A stretch of 16,604 nt of DNA from Candidatus Bathyarchaeota archaeon (GTDB lineage Archaea; Thermoproteota; Bathyarchaeia; 40CM-2-53-6; RBG-13-38-9): assembly GCA_030671315.1 (NCBI GenBank), contig DAOUZW010000009.1, forward strand, positions 1 through 16,604. The letters are read 5' to 3'. The notes beneath the pieces are model-generated. The model was not told where the DNA came from and did not search any database. It saw only the letters and a program-made list of their open reading frames with translations. Both the position numbers and the translations under genes were made by a program. This document shows positions 1-7,341 of the stretch, one piece after another (positions within the stretch are counted from its first letter, which is position 1; each line of letters opens with the position of its first letter).

Positions 1-288
1 TATCATTAGAACTCGGGGACAATTTTCCAATATTTTTTTAACCTTACTTCTAGATTCTGCTCCTTTCACCTCGAGACCAACACAGCCAATTCGTAATCCA
101 AGTTCTTTCAAGTTGATGCCTGTCTCAATACCAATAGCTTCTTTTTCAAGCATTCTTCTAAGACGTTTCATTACTGTAGGGCGAGAAATACCTACATCAC
201 TTGCTAACTCCGTGATAGATCGTCTTGCATCTTCTCTTAGTGATCTTATAATGTCAAAATCCACTTTATCTAATTTTTTTGCAGTCAT
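1..288 (-). CDS. Lrp/AsnC-family transcriptional regulator, C-terminus cut off by window edge
   Basis: Reading the minus strand from the ATG at 288 gives 96 uninterrupted codons running off the window edge. The protein begins MTAKKLDKVDFDII and has a helix-turn-helix at about residues 23-45 (ITELASDVGISRPTVMKRLR), followed by the linker and first strand of the sensor (RAM-like) domain (IGCVGLEVKG, about 67-76). This order is the usual Lrp/AsnC layout; the rest of the effector domain lies outside the window. A purine-rich GGAGAAGGG lies at 306-298 on the minus strand, 9 nt before the ATG. The gene is divergent from hdrA1, so it may regulate itself and the Hdr cluster; that is inference from position. 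The ligand cannot be told from the visible half. The helix-turn-helix call is strong; the subfamily is open. Confidence 0.85.
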   Translation of the reverse strand, partial: MTAKKLDKVDFDIIRSLREDARRSITELASDVGISRPTVMKRLRRMLEKEAIGIETGINLKELGLRIGCVGLEVKGAESRSKVKKILENCPRVLMI

Positions 289-322
289 TCTATTATACCC
301 TTCTCCGAAAGCTTTACATTTT

Positions 323-335
323 GTTAAATTTAAAC
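323..335 (-). promoter_or_regulatory. Putative TATA box for the Lrp/AsnC-type gene
   Basis: On the minus strand this reads GTTTAAATTTAAC, a good archaeal TATA-like element 35 nt upstream of the ATG at 288. A transcription start about 25 nt downstream would leave a short leader. Assigned by eye from composition and spacing only. Confidence 0.4.
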
Positions 336-632
336 ATTACCATTTTGTAAACTGTAATATTTATAAGAATCAAAAAATATATATTTATAAAATAAATATT
401 AGGTGTTTTTATTGGAGAAATCCATTAGGAGTATGCTTGTATTATTTCAATCTACCTCATACTATGCTTTGATTCAAATTGATAACATCACAACCTATTT
501 TCTATTATCTGGCGCTGCGATTTTAACTAAACGCAATCTTAAAACTGAAACTTCAATATACATCTAAATGAAATGATCAAGAGAGACTTTGAGACATTAA
601 TTATCCTTTCAAACAAATAATCATAAAAAATC

Positions 633-648
633 TTTAAAAAGATATATG
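633..648 (+). promoter_or_regulatory. Putative TATA box for hdrA1
   Basis: TTTAAAAAGATATATG lies 22 nt before the hdrA1 start codon, preceded by an A-rich stretch that could serve as BRE. A start of transcription near 660 would give a very short leader carrying the GGGGAT purine motif at 663-668. Confidence 0.45.
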
Positions 649-669
649 TAAAAAATTTTTACGGGGATC

Positions 670-2625
670 ATGTTATTGTCTAAAAACATTAGAATTGGAG
701 TTTATGTCTGCCACTGTGGATTAAATATCGCGGGAGTGGTAAATGTAAAAGATGCTGTTAACTATGCTGTTTCCCTTTCAGGAGTAGTTATAGCAAAGGA
801 TCATCGGTATGCTTGTTCCGATTTAGGACAGGCGTTGATTAAGAAAGATATTATAGATTATCATCTTGACAGGATTGTTATTGCTTCTTGTTCTCCGAGG
901 ATGCATGAATCAACCTTTAGAAAAGTCTTGGAGGCAGCTGATCTTAATCCGTACATGCTTGATATGGTGAATATCAGGGAGCAATGTTCATGGGTTCACA
1001 TCGGTGAACCTGAAAAAGCTACCGAGAAGGCAAAAGATCTCATCAGGATGGCCGTTGTCAGATCGAAACTTCTTGAACCATTAACAATCAAGGAAGTCAA
1101 AGTTCTCCGAAGTGTCCTCATAATCGGAGGTGGAATCGCTGGAATGAACGCTGCACTTGACTTAGCAAACATCGGATTCAAGGTCTACCTTGTCGAAAAA
1201 AGTGAGACAATTGGAGGCCAAATGACAAAATTAGATAAAACCTTTCCAACAATGGATTGCTCTATTTGCGTTGAAGGTCCAAAGATGGTTGATGTTTTCC
1301 GCCACCCAAACATAAAAGTCTTCTCAATGGCTGAAGTCGTATCTATGGGAGGATTCGTTGGAAACTTCACAGTTAAAGTTAAAAATAATCCTCGGTATGT
1401 GATTCCTGAAAACTGTACAGGATGTGGAGAATGTGCAGAGGCATGTCCAGTAGAATATCCGAATAGATGGGAGATGCGATTAGGAACTCGAAGAGCCATT
1501 TCTGTTCCCTTTCCTCAAGTTGTACCGTTACTATATACCCTAAATAAGGATCATTGCATTGAATGTTACAAATGTGTCGACGTATGTGGTGAACGGAGAG
1601 CTATTGACTTTAAACAAGAAACGGAAGAAGTTGAATTAAACGTCGGAGCAATTATTGTCGCAATAGGATATGACTTCTTTGACCCATCTACACTCAAAGA
1701 GTATGGATATGGATCTTATCGCAATGTGATCTCAAGTATTGAGATGGAACGATTACTAAATGCTGCTGGACCGACTAGAGGAAAACTGTTCCGCATATCA
1801 GATGGAAAGTTTCCCAAGAGAATAGGTTTTATTCAATGTGTTGGATCAAGAGATGAAAGAATTGGACAAATTTATTGTTCAAATGCGTGCTGTTTGAATT
1901 CCATTAAACTCGCCATACAGATCAAGGAGAAACATCCAGAGTCAGAGGTTTACATCTTCTACAATGACATCCGAGCATTTGGAAAGGGATTCGAGGAGGT
2001 TTACAGAAAAGCTCGTGAAAGTTGGATAACCTTTGTCAGAGGAATACCTCCAGAAATCAAAGAGGATAACACAACTGAAAACCTAAAGATTCTTGTTCAT
2101 GATCAATGCTTGGGTAAGCTTGTGGAATTTGAGGTGGATCTTGTAACATTAGCCATAGGTATGGTTCCTCAAGATAGTGCAAGACCACTTAGTAAAGTTC
2201 TTCACATACCCATAGATTCTGATGGGTTCTTCCTTGAAGCACACTCCAAGATTCGACCAGTAGACACTCATACAGCGGGTATCTTTCTCGCGGGAACATG
2301 CCAAGGTCCAAAGAACATACACGAGAGTGTCTCTCAGGGTAAAGCTGCAGCGTCAAGTGTTGCCGCTTTACTGTCTAAAGGAGAAATTAGGATAGAATCA
2401 ACGATTGCACATTTAGATCAGGATTTATGTATTGGATGCGATCTATGTAAGGAAGCTTGTCCATATGATGCTGTGAGAACAGAGAATGGTAAATCGTTTA
2501 TAATGGATGTGTTATGTAGAGGTTGTGGGGTATGTGCCTCTTCTTGTCCTGAACACGCCATTACGATGAAGCATTTCACTGATGAAGAAGTGTTAGCTCA
2601 AGTTATCACTGCCTTCCAAGGATAA
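670..2625 (+). CDS. hdrA: Heterodisulfide reductase subunit A (HdrA1), full length
   Basis: A 651-residue HdrA of the usual size for the family. Seen in order: N-terminal iron-sulfur domain with cysteines 14, 16 (CHCG), 49, 74 and 106; FAD-binding Rossmann motif GGGIAG at 153-158; the HdrA signature LDKTFPTMDCSIC at 188-200; an inserted ferredoxin domain with C249/252/255/259 and C296/299/302/306; the thioredoxin-reductase-domain cluster C390-x12-C403-x3-C407-C408; a second FAD segment near 536-547 (AGIFLAGTCQGP); and a C-terminal two-cluster ferredoxin (C587/590/593/597 and C616/619/622/626). In the family, HdrA is the cytoplasmic FAD protein that splits or merges electron pairs between ferredoxin and the HdrBC disulfide site. 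Every expected ligand is present. The ATG at 670 lies only 3 nt from its purine motif; a TTG at 676 is better spaced and gives MSKNIRIGV, aligning with HdrA3, so it may be the true start. The gene has its own promoter and no HdrBC directly joined; its partner may be encoded in the operon starting at 3333. Confidence 0.95.
   Translation: MLLSKNIRIGVYVCHCGLNIAGVVNVKDAVNYAVSLSGVVIAKDHRYACSDLGQALIKKDIIDYHLDRIVIASCSPRMHESTFRKVLEAADLNPYMLDMVNIREQCSWVHIGEPEKATEKAKDLIRMAVVRSKLLEPLTIKEVKVLRSVLIIGGGIAGMNAALDLANIGFKVYLVEKSETIGGQMTKLDKTFPTMDCSICVEGPKMVDVFRHPNIKVFSMAEVVSMGGFVGNFTVKVKNNPRYVIPENCTGCGECAEACPVEYPNRWEMRLGTRRAISVPFPQVVPLLYTLNKDHCIECYKCVDVCGERRAIDFKQETEEVELNVGAIIVAIGYDFFDPSTLKEYGYGSYRNVISSIEMERLLNAAGPTRGKLFRISDGKFPKRIGFIQCVGSRDERIGQIYCSNACCLNSIKLAIQIKEKHPESEVYIFYNDIRAFGKGFEEVYRKARESWITFVRGIPPEIKEDNTTENLKILVHDQCLGKLVEFEVDLVTLAIGMVPQDSARPLSKVLHIPIDSDGFFLEAHSKIRPVDTHTAGIFLAGTCQGPKNIHESVSQGKAAASSVAALLSKGEIRIESTIAHLDQDLCIGCDLCKEACPYDAVRTENGKSFIMDVLCRGCGVCASSCPEHAITMKHFTDEEVLAQVITAFQG
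946..1031. repeat. Near-identical patch shared with hdrA3 (copy at 10277-10362)
   Basis: By direct reading, 84 of 86 positions agree, including 59 consecutive identical bases (964-1022 against 10295-10353). It encodes the stretch around NPYMLxMVNIREQCSWVH of the N-terminal domain. The flanking coding sequence of the two genes differs far more, so this looks like recent gene conversion. Confidence 0.85.
1918..1984. repeat. Second near-identical patch shared with hdrA3 (copy at 11261-11327)
   Basis: 64 of 67 positions agree by direct reading. It encodes QIKEKHPESEVYxFYNDIRA in the thioredoxin-reductase-like domain. It belongs to the same pair of genes as the patch at 946-1031. Confidence 0.8.
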
Positions 2626-2712
2626 TTTATCAAAACTGTAATGACCCATTTCCCATCTTAGGCACTCACTACGTTAGATCATGAAAAGTCGTTTAAACTG
2701 GTACCCATCCTG

Positions 2713-2730
2713 TCGAAACTTAAATATATA
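2713..2730 (+). promoter_or_regulatory. Strong BRE/TATA promoter for the small winged-helix gene
   Basis: TCGAAACTTAAATATATA matches the archaeal BRE (purine-rich CGAAA) plus TATA (TTAAATATA) arrangement very well. It sits about 37 nt before the TTG at 2767, with a GAGGT ribosome binding site at 2755-2759 in between, 7 nt before the start. Confidence 0.65.
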
Positions 2731-2766
2731 CGCCGATCCTTATTTCTGACGAAAGAGGTAGTAACC

Positions 2767-3108
2767 TTGAGTCAAATAAATATAGAAAAAAGATTAGATG
2801 CCATGATACTCTCTTTGAAAGATTCACGATTACGCTGGCTTATCGGTAAAGGTAAATCCCTTATTGATCAGGGAAAAATATCACTCGAAGAATATGAGGC
2901 TGTAATCAAAGATATCTTCCAAACTGAGATGCAGAGAAAGATGATCAGCAACGAATTAGTGTCTGGCTCACTCACGGTTAGTGAAATTTCAACCCGTATA
3001 GAACTACCCCTAAATATTGTTCTCAAACATTTAATTGCTATGAGACGAAATAATGCCGTAGCAATTATTGGAGAGAGGGATGATGAACTCGAATTTCAAC
3101 TATTATGA
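2767..3108 (+). CDS. Small winged-helix-like protein of unknown role
   Basis: A 113-residue protein starting with TTG, chosen because GAGGT lies 7 nt upstream. The N-terminal half (about 5-62) is predicted by eye to be helical and charged. The C-terminal part (about 67-111) reads like a winged helix: a helix-turn-helix segment LTVSEISTRIELPLNIVLKH followed by a helix and a short beta hairpin (NAVAIIGERDDELEFQL). There are no cysteines, so it is not an electron carrier. It lies on the same strand between hdrA1 and hdrC1 with its own strong promoter, so it is probably transcribed independently. It could be a local DNA-binding regulator or a protein-protein adaptor for the Hdr complex. I do not recognise a named family; the fold call is inference from the residue pattern. 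Confidence 0.7.
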   Translation: MSQINIEKRLDAMILSLKDSRLRWLIGKGKSLIDQGKISLEEYEAVIKDIFQTEMQRKMISNELVSGSLTVSEISTRIELPLNIVLKHLIAMRRNNAVAIIGERDDELEFQLL

Positions 3109-3212
3109 TTCATTTTAAATCATTTTATTTTTAATCATAATCTTTATTGTTTCATTATTCTATTTAATAACCTCATTTTAAATTATGCTTTTTAGCTCAT
3201 CCACTTTGTAAA

Positions 3213-3220
3213 TTTTTTTT
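3213..3220 (+). terminator. Possible oligo-T terminator after the winged-helix gene
   Basis: A run of eight T residues follows several shorter T-rich stretches (3122-3132, 3190-3193) downstream of the stop at 3108. Archaeal polymerases can terminate at such runs without a hairpin. The whole 3109-3332 gap is AT-rich and also holds an 11-nt direct repeat, TCATTTTAAAT, at 3110-3120 and 3173-3183. Confidence 0.35.
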
Positions 3221-3284
3221 ATCAAATTGAGTACAAAATGCGAAGGTTTAAGAGTGTAGTCTTGTATAAAGAAAAGACTAATAG

Positions 3285-3293
3285 TATATATAT
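3285..3293 (+). promoter_or_regulatory. Putative TATA box for the hdrC1 operon
   Basis: TATATATAT lies about 40 nt before the hdrC1 ATG at 3333. The GGTG purine motif at 3324-3327 is 5 nt before that start. This would drive the packed operon up to 9896. Confidence 0.5.
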
Positions 3294-3332
3294 TACCTGA
3301 TAATAAATAGTTCCATAATTAAAGGTGTAGTA

Positions 3333-3875
3333 ATGTCACAAAAAATTAGATCTCTTTCCGTCAATGAACCTTTAAAATCCACTCAACTTGACCCTAAATT
3401 CAAGTATGAAGTTGCCAAAGAACCAGGTGGCGAAGGTCTCGGTTACTGTTTTCAGTGCGGTAAATGTACTGCAACTTGTCCGATAAGACGCGTAGAGTCA
3501 ATTTATAAACCTCGTCAAATTCTAAGAGCTGCCTTGCTTGGGTTGAGAGAGATTGTACTTTCAAGCGATGTAATATGGTTATGTGCTACGTGTTTTTCAT
3601 GTACAGAACGGTGTCCCCAGGGAGTAAAATTGGCGGATGTTATGCGTGCTATTAGAAATATAGCCGTTAGGGAGGGTTACATTCATCCATTCTTCCAAGC
3701 TCAAGGGAAAATGATCTCTGAGATCGGCAGGATATTTGAAGATGATGAATTTATCAATGAACAAAGGGCTGACTTGGGTCTCCCCCCGGTTCCAATCGTA
3801 AACCTCGAAGAGTTTAAAAAAATCTTAGATTCTACGAAGATCAAAGAGCTTTTGGCATCAAAAGGGAGTAAGTGA
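3333..3875 (+). CDS. hdrC: Heterodisulfide reductase subunit C (HdrC1)
   Basis: A 180-residue protein of normal HdrC length with two [4Fe-4S] motifs: CFQCGKCTATCP (C39/42/45/49) and CATCFSCTERCP (C84/87/90/94), separated by the helical spacer typical of HdrC (PRQILRAALLGL at 60-71). No membrane segment or signal peptide is seen, so it should be a cytoplasmic electron relay between HdrA and HdrB. The C-terminal third (about 120-180) is helical and lacks cysteines. It is the first gene of a packed operon and its stop overlaps the hdrB1 start (GTGA). HdrC2 at 7342 is a clear paralogue of the same length. Confidence 0.95.
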   Translation: MSQKIRSLSVNEPLKSTQLDPKFKYEVAKEPGGEGLGYCFQCGKCTATCPIRRVESIYKPRQILRAALLGLREIVLSSDVIWLCATCFSCTERCPQGVKLADVMRAIRNIAVREGYIHPFFQAQGKMISEIGRIFEDDEFINEQRADLGLPPVPIVNLEEFKKILDSTKIKELLASKGSK

Positions 3876-4747
3876 TAGTTTTGAAATATCTTCTTTTCTC
3901 GGGGTGTTCCATTCCTCAGAAGGAAAATGCCTACGAACTTTCTGCAAGAAAAGTTTCAGATAAACTTGGAATCGAATTGGTCGATTTTAAGGGGGCAAAC
4001 TGTTGCGGTTTCTTCTTAGAGTCTGTAGATCACTTAAGTGCACAGGTCTTGGCTGCTAGAGATCTCTGTTTGGCCGAGGAAGCTGGCTTAGACATTGTCA
4101 CATTATGTACCGGATGTTTTGGACATTTAACCAAAACACGGAACCATCTTCTCGAGGATGACAAACTACGCGATAGAGTCAATAAGATTTTAAAAAAGGG
4201 AAATAGAGAATTCAAGGGCTCTTCAAATGTAAAGCATTTTACTCAAATATTACTCGATGAAATAGGGACTGAAAAGATCATGGAAACCATTACGAGACCA
4301 CTAAATAACCTTAAGGTGGTCACTCATTGGGGTTGTCATATATTGAAGCCGTCAGACCAACTACATATTGACAATCCAGAAAATCCTGAACGATTGAATT
4401 CTCTGATTAAGTTGACCAAAGCTGAATTTGTCCATTACATGGAAGAAAAACTTTGTTGTGGCGCTCCTGTTCTAGGAGTCGATGAAAAGCTATCACTTAA
4501 GATTTTAAGGGAAAAACTTGCAAGTATCCAAAAAGTAAAAGCTGATGCTATTATTACAATATGTCCTTTCTGTCACATTCATCTAGATTTAAATCAGCTA
4601 AGTATTGAGGAAACGTTTTCAGAAATCTATGAGATTCCAGTTCTTCACTACACTCAACTTCTTGGACTCGCGCAAGGATTTTCGCCTGATGAACTTGGTG
4701 CATACGAAAATCGAACACCTGTAGATGACCTTCTGGAAAAAATATAA
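3872..4747 (+). CDS. hdrB: Heterodisulfide reductase subunit B (HdrB1), two CCG domains
   Basis: A 291-residue protein with two complete cysteine-rich CCG motifs: C12, C44-C45, C79-x2-C82 and C155, C195-C196, C231-x2-C234. In the family each motif binds a noncubane [4Fe-4S] cluster and together they reduce the CoM-S-S-CoB heterodisulfide; in organisms without those thiols the substrate is unknown. GTG at 3872 overlaps the hdrC1 stop and is only 3 nt from the GGGAG at 3864-3868. TTG at 3881 gives MKYLLFSGC, which matches the length and spacing of HdrB2 and may be the real start. The gene lies between its HdrC partner and an HdrA-MvhD fusion, giving a complete C-B-A-D electron path. All ten cluster cysteines are retained, so an active site is expected. 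Confidence 0.94.
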   Translation: MIVLKYLLFSGCSIPQKENAYELSARKVSDKLGIELVDFKGANCCGFFLESVDHLSAQVLAARDLCLAEEAGLDIVTLCTGCFGHLTKTRNHLLEDDKLRDRVNKILKKGNREFKGSSNVKHFTQILLDEIGTEKIMETITRPLNNLKVVTHWGCHILKPSDQLHIDNPENPERLNSLIKLTKAEFVHYMEEKLCCGAPVLGVDEKLSLKILREKLASIQKVKADAIITICPFCHIHLDLNQLSIEETFSEIYEIPVLHYTQLLGLAQGFSPDELGAYENRTPVDDLLEKI

Positions 4748-4760
4748 TCTGGATGGAGGA

Positions 4761-7292
4761 ATGAATATACTTAAGAAAGATTCAGCTATAGGAGTCTTCC
4801 TTTGTGACTGTGGTGGAAAAATATCTGACAAAATAGATTTTTCCCAACTCACAAACTTTAGTTCTGAACTTAAGAACGTTAAAACTATCGTGAGGCATGA
4901 ATTCCTTTGTGGCAATGAAGGCCAAGACATAATTAAAACCGCTATAAAAGACGGTGTAGAGAAGGTCGTAATAGGTGCTTGTTCACCTAAATTATATGAG
5001 AAATTTTTTATGCAACTCATAGAGGAAAATGGACTCAACCCCTACTTCCTTGAAATGGCTAACCTTAGAGAGCAATGTGCGTGGGCTCATGATGGAGAAC
5101 CTGCCGTGAACGAAAAAGCAAAAAGAGTAATATCTGCCGCTGTGGAGAATGTCCGCAAAGCTAAAGCGATAAATGCAAAAGAATTTACAGTTGAGAAATC
5201 CGTCTTAGTTATCGGAGGAGGCGTTGCAGGTCTACAGGCAGCCATAGATATCGCAGATTTCGGATATAAGGTTAACTTAATTGAGAGAGCACCTGTAGTA
5301 GGTGGAAACGCGCTCAAGATTGGAATAGCATTCCCTACTGACGATGGGGCTTTTTGTATATCATCTCCCGATTATCTTAGAGGCATCAGAAAATGTTTCT
5401 ACAGAGCAGGACTCCTTCAACATCCAAATATAAATCTCCAAGTTCTCTCTCAAGTCGAAGAAATTAAAGGCTCCTTTGGTAACTTCGAGGTGAAAATCTC
5501 CTCTCAACCAAGAGGCGTCAAAGAGAGACTCTGTATAAACTGCAGTAAATGTGTAGACCTATGTCCAGTAGAAGTTACAGATGCAATGAATTATGGATTA
5601 AATCCACGCAAGGCGATTTATCTTCCACACCCAAATGCAGTACCACCGGCCTACATCATCGACTGGAAAAACTGTAACAAATGCGGTAAATGTGTAGAAG
5701 TATGTCCAACCAAGGCCATCAATTTATCCGACGAAAAAAAAACGTCTATCGTAAGAGTTGGAGCCATAATAATTGCCACAGGCTTCCAAGAATACAACCC
5801 ATCTGACATCAAACCCTACAAATATGGCATCTATAAAGATGTGATCACACAGCTGCAACTTGCAAGGATATTAGATCCATATGGATTATCTAAAGGTGAA
5901 TTAGTCAAACCCTCCGATGGAACTAATCCAAAAACAATCGTGATGATCCAGTGTGTAGGTTCTAGAGATATTAATGCTAATCCCTATTGCTCAAAGATTT
6001 GTTGTACAATAGCATTAAAACATGCTATCTTCATCAAAGAGAAACATGCACCGGATGCTGAAATATATGTCTGCTATATGGATATTCGTACGTTAGGAAA
6101 GAACTATGAGGACTACTTTTCCAAAGCTAGAGAATTGGGCGTAAAATTCATCAGAGGAAAACCTTCTGAAATCATCAAAGACCTTAGAACAGGAGAACTA
6201 TCAGTTGAAGTTGAGGACATTTTTCTCGGTAAGACTTTAGAGTTAGAAGCAGACCTTATCGTATTATCAACCGGGATGATCCCTTCATCGGATAACAAGG
6301 AACTCGCTGAGACCTTGGGAATTGAGCTGGGAGAAAACGGCTTCATTAAAGAAGTCTATCCAAAACTTAAACCTATTGAGACCCTGATTAAAGGCATATA
6401 TGTATGTGGTGGAGCTCAGGGACCTAAAGATATTCCGGAATCAATTATCCAAGCTGAAGCCGCAGCTTTCAGAACAATATTAGCTTTTTCGAAGAGTAAT
6501 TATTCAAAGGATATGGACATTGCGTACGTTGAAGAGAATGATTGCGATGGTTGTAAACTTTGTATTGATGTTTGTCCTTACAACGCTTTACAAATGGTGG
6601 ATGTTAAGGGAAAAGGTCTTCGATCCGATTCTATAGTTGAGGTAGACGCAATCAGATGCGAAAGATGTGGTGCATGTGCTGGTAAATGTCCAACTGGCGC
6701 TCTCCAGCTTCGACACCATACAGATGATCAGATTCTAGCTCAGCTTCACGAACTTCTCTCAAGAGAAACTGGTTCTATGACTCATAAAGTGATTGCTTTC
6801 TGTTGCAATGAATGTGGATATGCTGCAGTAGACATGGCCGGTATGGCCGGTATGACTTATCCTCCTAACGTTTTTACATTAAGGATACCGTGTCTTGGTT
6901 GGGTTTCACCATATTATCTATTCAAGGCATTTGAGCAAGGTGCAGATGGTATTCTACTCGTTGGATGTATTAGTGGAAACTGTCAACAAGTTCGAGGAAA
7001 TATTCATGCTGAGAAAGTTGTAAGCTTTGCTAAAGATATTCTGAATGAGATTGGTCTATCTGGTAATCGTCTAAAGATGGTTCCGGTTTGCGCAGCCAAT
7101 CCACAAGAATTTTCTGAGGTTGCAATATCATTTGTTGATGAAGTGAGAAAACTTGGATCTATAAAATCGGATTCTATCGAGACTGATTTGAAAAAAACGG
7201 CTATCAATATTCGTGAGGGAAAGATAGACATCGAGATTGATAGAAACAAAATGGATTCGTCTAAGATGCAACCTGATCCAACAAGAAAGTAG
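4761..7292 (+). CDS. hdrA: HdrA-MvhD fusion (HdrA2::MvhD)
   Basis: An 843-residue fusion, counted from ATG 4761. Seen in order: N-terminal domain with C15, C17, C50, C74, C106; Rossmann GGGVAG 152-157; inserted ferredoxin C258/261/264/268 and C305/308/311/315; cluster C398-x11-C410-x3-C414-C415; second FAD segment near 545-556; C-terminal ferredoxin C595/598/601/605 and C633/636/639/643; then an MvhD domain at about 674-800 with C681, C682, C685, C711, C736, C741. A charged tail of about 40 residues follows. The HdrA signature LDKTFPTxDCSxC is degraded to IGIAFPTDDGAFC, keeping only C199. HdrA-MvhD order resembles QmoB of sulfate reducers. MvhD normally carries a [2Fe-2S] cluster linking a donor to HdrA. 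An in-frame ATG at 4725 lies inside hdrB1 without a purine motif; ATG 4761 directly follows GGAGGA and leads into the conserved GVFLCDCGG, so it is preferred. Confidence 0.93.
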   Translation: MNILKKDSAIGVFLCDCGGKISDKIDFSQLTNFSSELKNVKTIVRHEFLCGNEGQDIIKTAIKDGVEKVVIGACSPKLYEKFFMQLIEENGLNPYFLEMANLREQCAWAHDGEPAVNEKAKRVISAAVENVRKAKAINAKEFTVEKSVLVIGGGVAGLQAAIDIADFGYKVNLIERAPVVGGNALKIGIAFPTDDGAFCISSPDYLRGIRKCFYRAGLLQHPNINLQVLSQVEEIKGSFGNFEVKISSQPRGVKERLCINCSKCVDLCPVEVTDAMNYGLNPRKAIYLPHPNAVPPAYIIDWKNCNKCGKCVEVCPTKAINLSDEKKTSIVRVGAIIIATGFQEYNPSDIKPYKYGIYKDVITQLQLARILDPYGLSKGELVKPSDGTNPKTIVMIQCVGSRDINANPYCSKICCTIALKHAIFIKEKHAPDAEIYVCYMDIRTLGKNYEDYFSKARELGVKFIRGKPSEIIKDLRTGELSVEVEDIFLGKTLELEADLIVLSTGMIPSSDNKELAETLGIELGENGFIKEVYPKLKPIETLIKGIYVCGGAQGPKDIPESIIQAEAAAFRTILAFSKSNYSKDMDIAYVEENDCDGCKLCIDVCPYNALQMVDVKGKGLRSDSIVEVDAIRCERCGACAGKCPTGALQLRHHTDDQILAQLHELLSRETGSMTHKVIAFCCNECGYAAVDMAGMAGMTYPPNVFTLRIPCLGWVSPYYLFKAFEQGADGILLVGCISGNCQQVRGNIHAEKVVSFAKDILNEIGLSGNRLKMVPVCAANPQEFSEVAISFVDEVRKLGSIKSDSIETDLKKTAINIREGKIDIEIDRNKMDSSKMQPDPTRK
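6834..6851 (+). repeat. 9-bp perfect tandem duplication in the MvhD domain
   Basis: ATGGCCGGT occurs twice in a row, encoding MAGMAG (residues 692-697 of the fusion). The two other MvhD proteins here read AGxSR at this place, so the repeat replaces a shared Arg with Gly without changing domain length. Confidence 0.8.
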
Positions 7293-7328
7293 ACTATCTG
7301 TTAAGAATGGATAAGAAATTATGAAGTT

Positions 7329-7334
7329 GGAGTG
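7329..7334 (+). promoter_or_regulatory. Ribosome binding site deciding the hdrC2 start
   Basis: GGAGTG lies 7 nt before the ATG at 7342. It falls inside the coding sequence that would result from the upstream ATG at 7321, so 7342 is the favoured start. Confidence 0.55.
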
Positions 7335-7341
7335 TAAAAAG

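Larger units (their letters stand above)
289..669. other. Divergent intergenic region between the Lrp-type regulator and hdrA1
   Basis: These 381 bp hold no convincing gene; the plus-strand reading frame that begins at 113 overlaps the regulator in antisense and shows no family motif. The left part is very AT-rich and contains two related segments, CATTTTGTTAA at 317-327 and CATTTTGTAA at 341-350, spaced 24 bp and flanking the minus-strand TATA-like element. These are possible regulator sites. The middle part (about 400-560) is of mixed composition with no feature I recognise. The right end carries the hdrA1 promoter. No tRNA or other RNA gene was recognised. Confidence 0.6.

Noticed and set aside
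113..472. Open frame of 119 codons on the plus strand
   Set aside because: It is antisense to the Lrp/AsnC-type gene in its first half and runs through the AT-rich promoter region in its second half, with no family motif or ribosome binding site.
3110..3183. 11-nt direct repeat TCATTTTAAAT in the gap before hdrC1
   Set aside because: The stretch is so AT-rich that short repeats are expected by chance; noted but not called as a site.
4725..4760. Upstream ATG for the HdrA-MvhD fusion
   Set aside because: It lies inside hdrB1, lacks a purine motif and adds twelve residues before the conserved N-terminus; ATG 4761 after GGAGGA is more likely.
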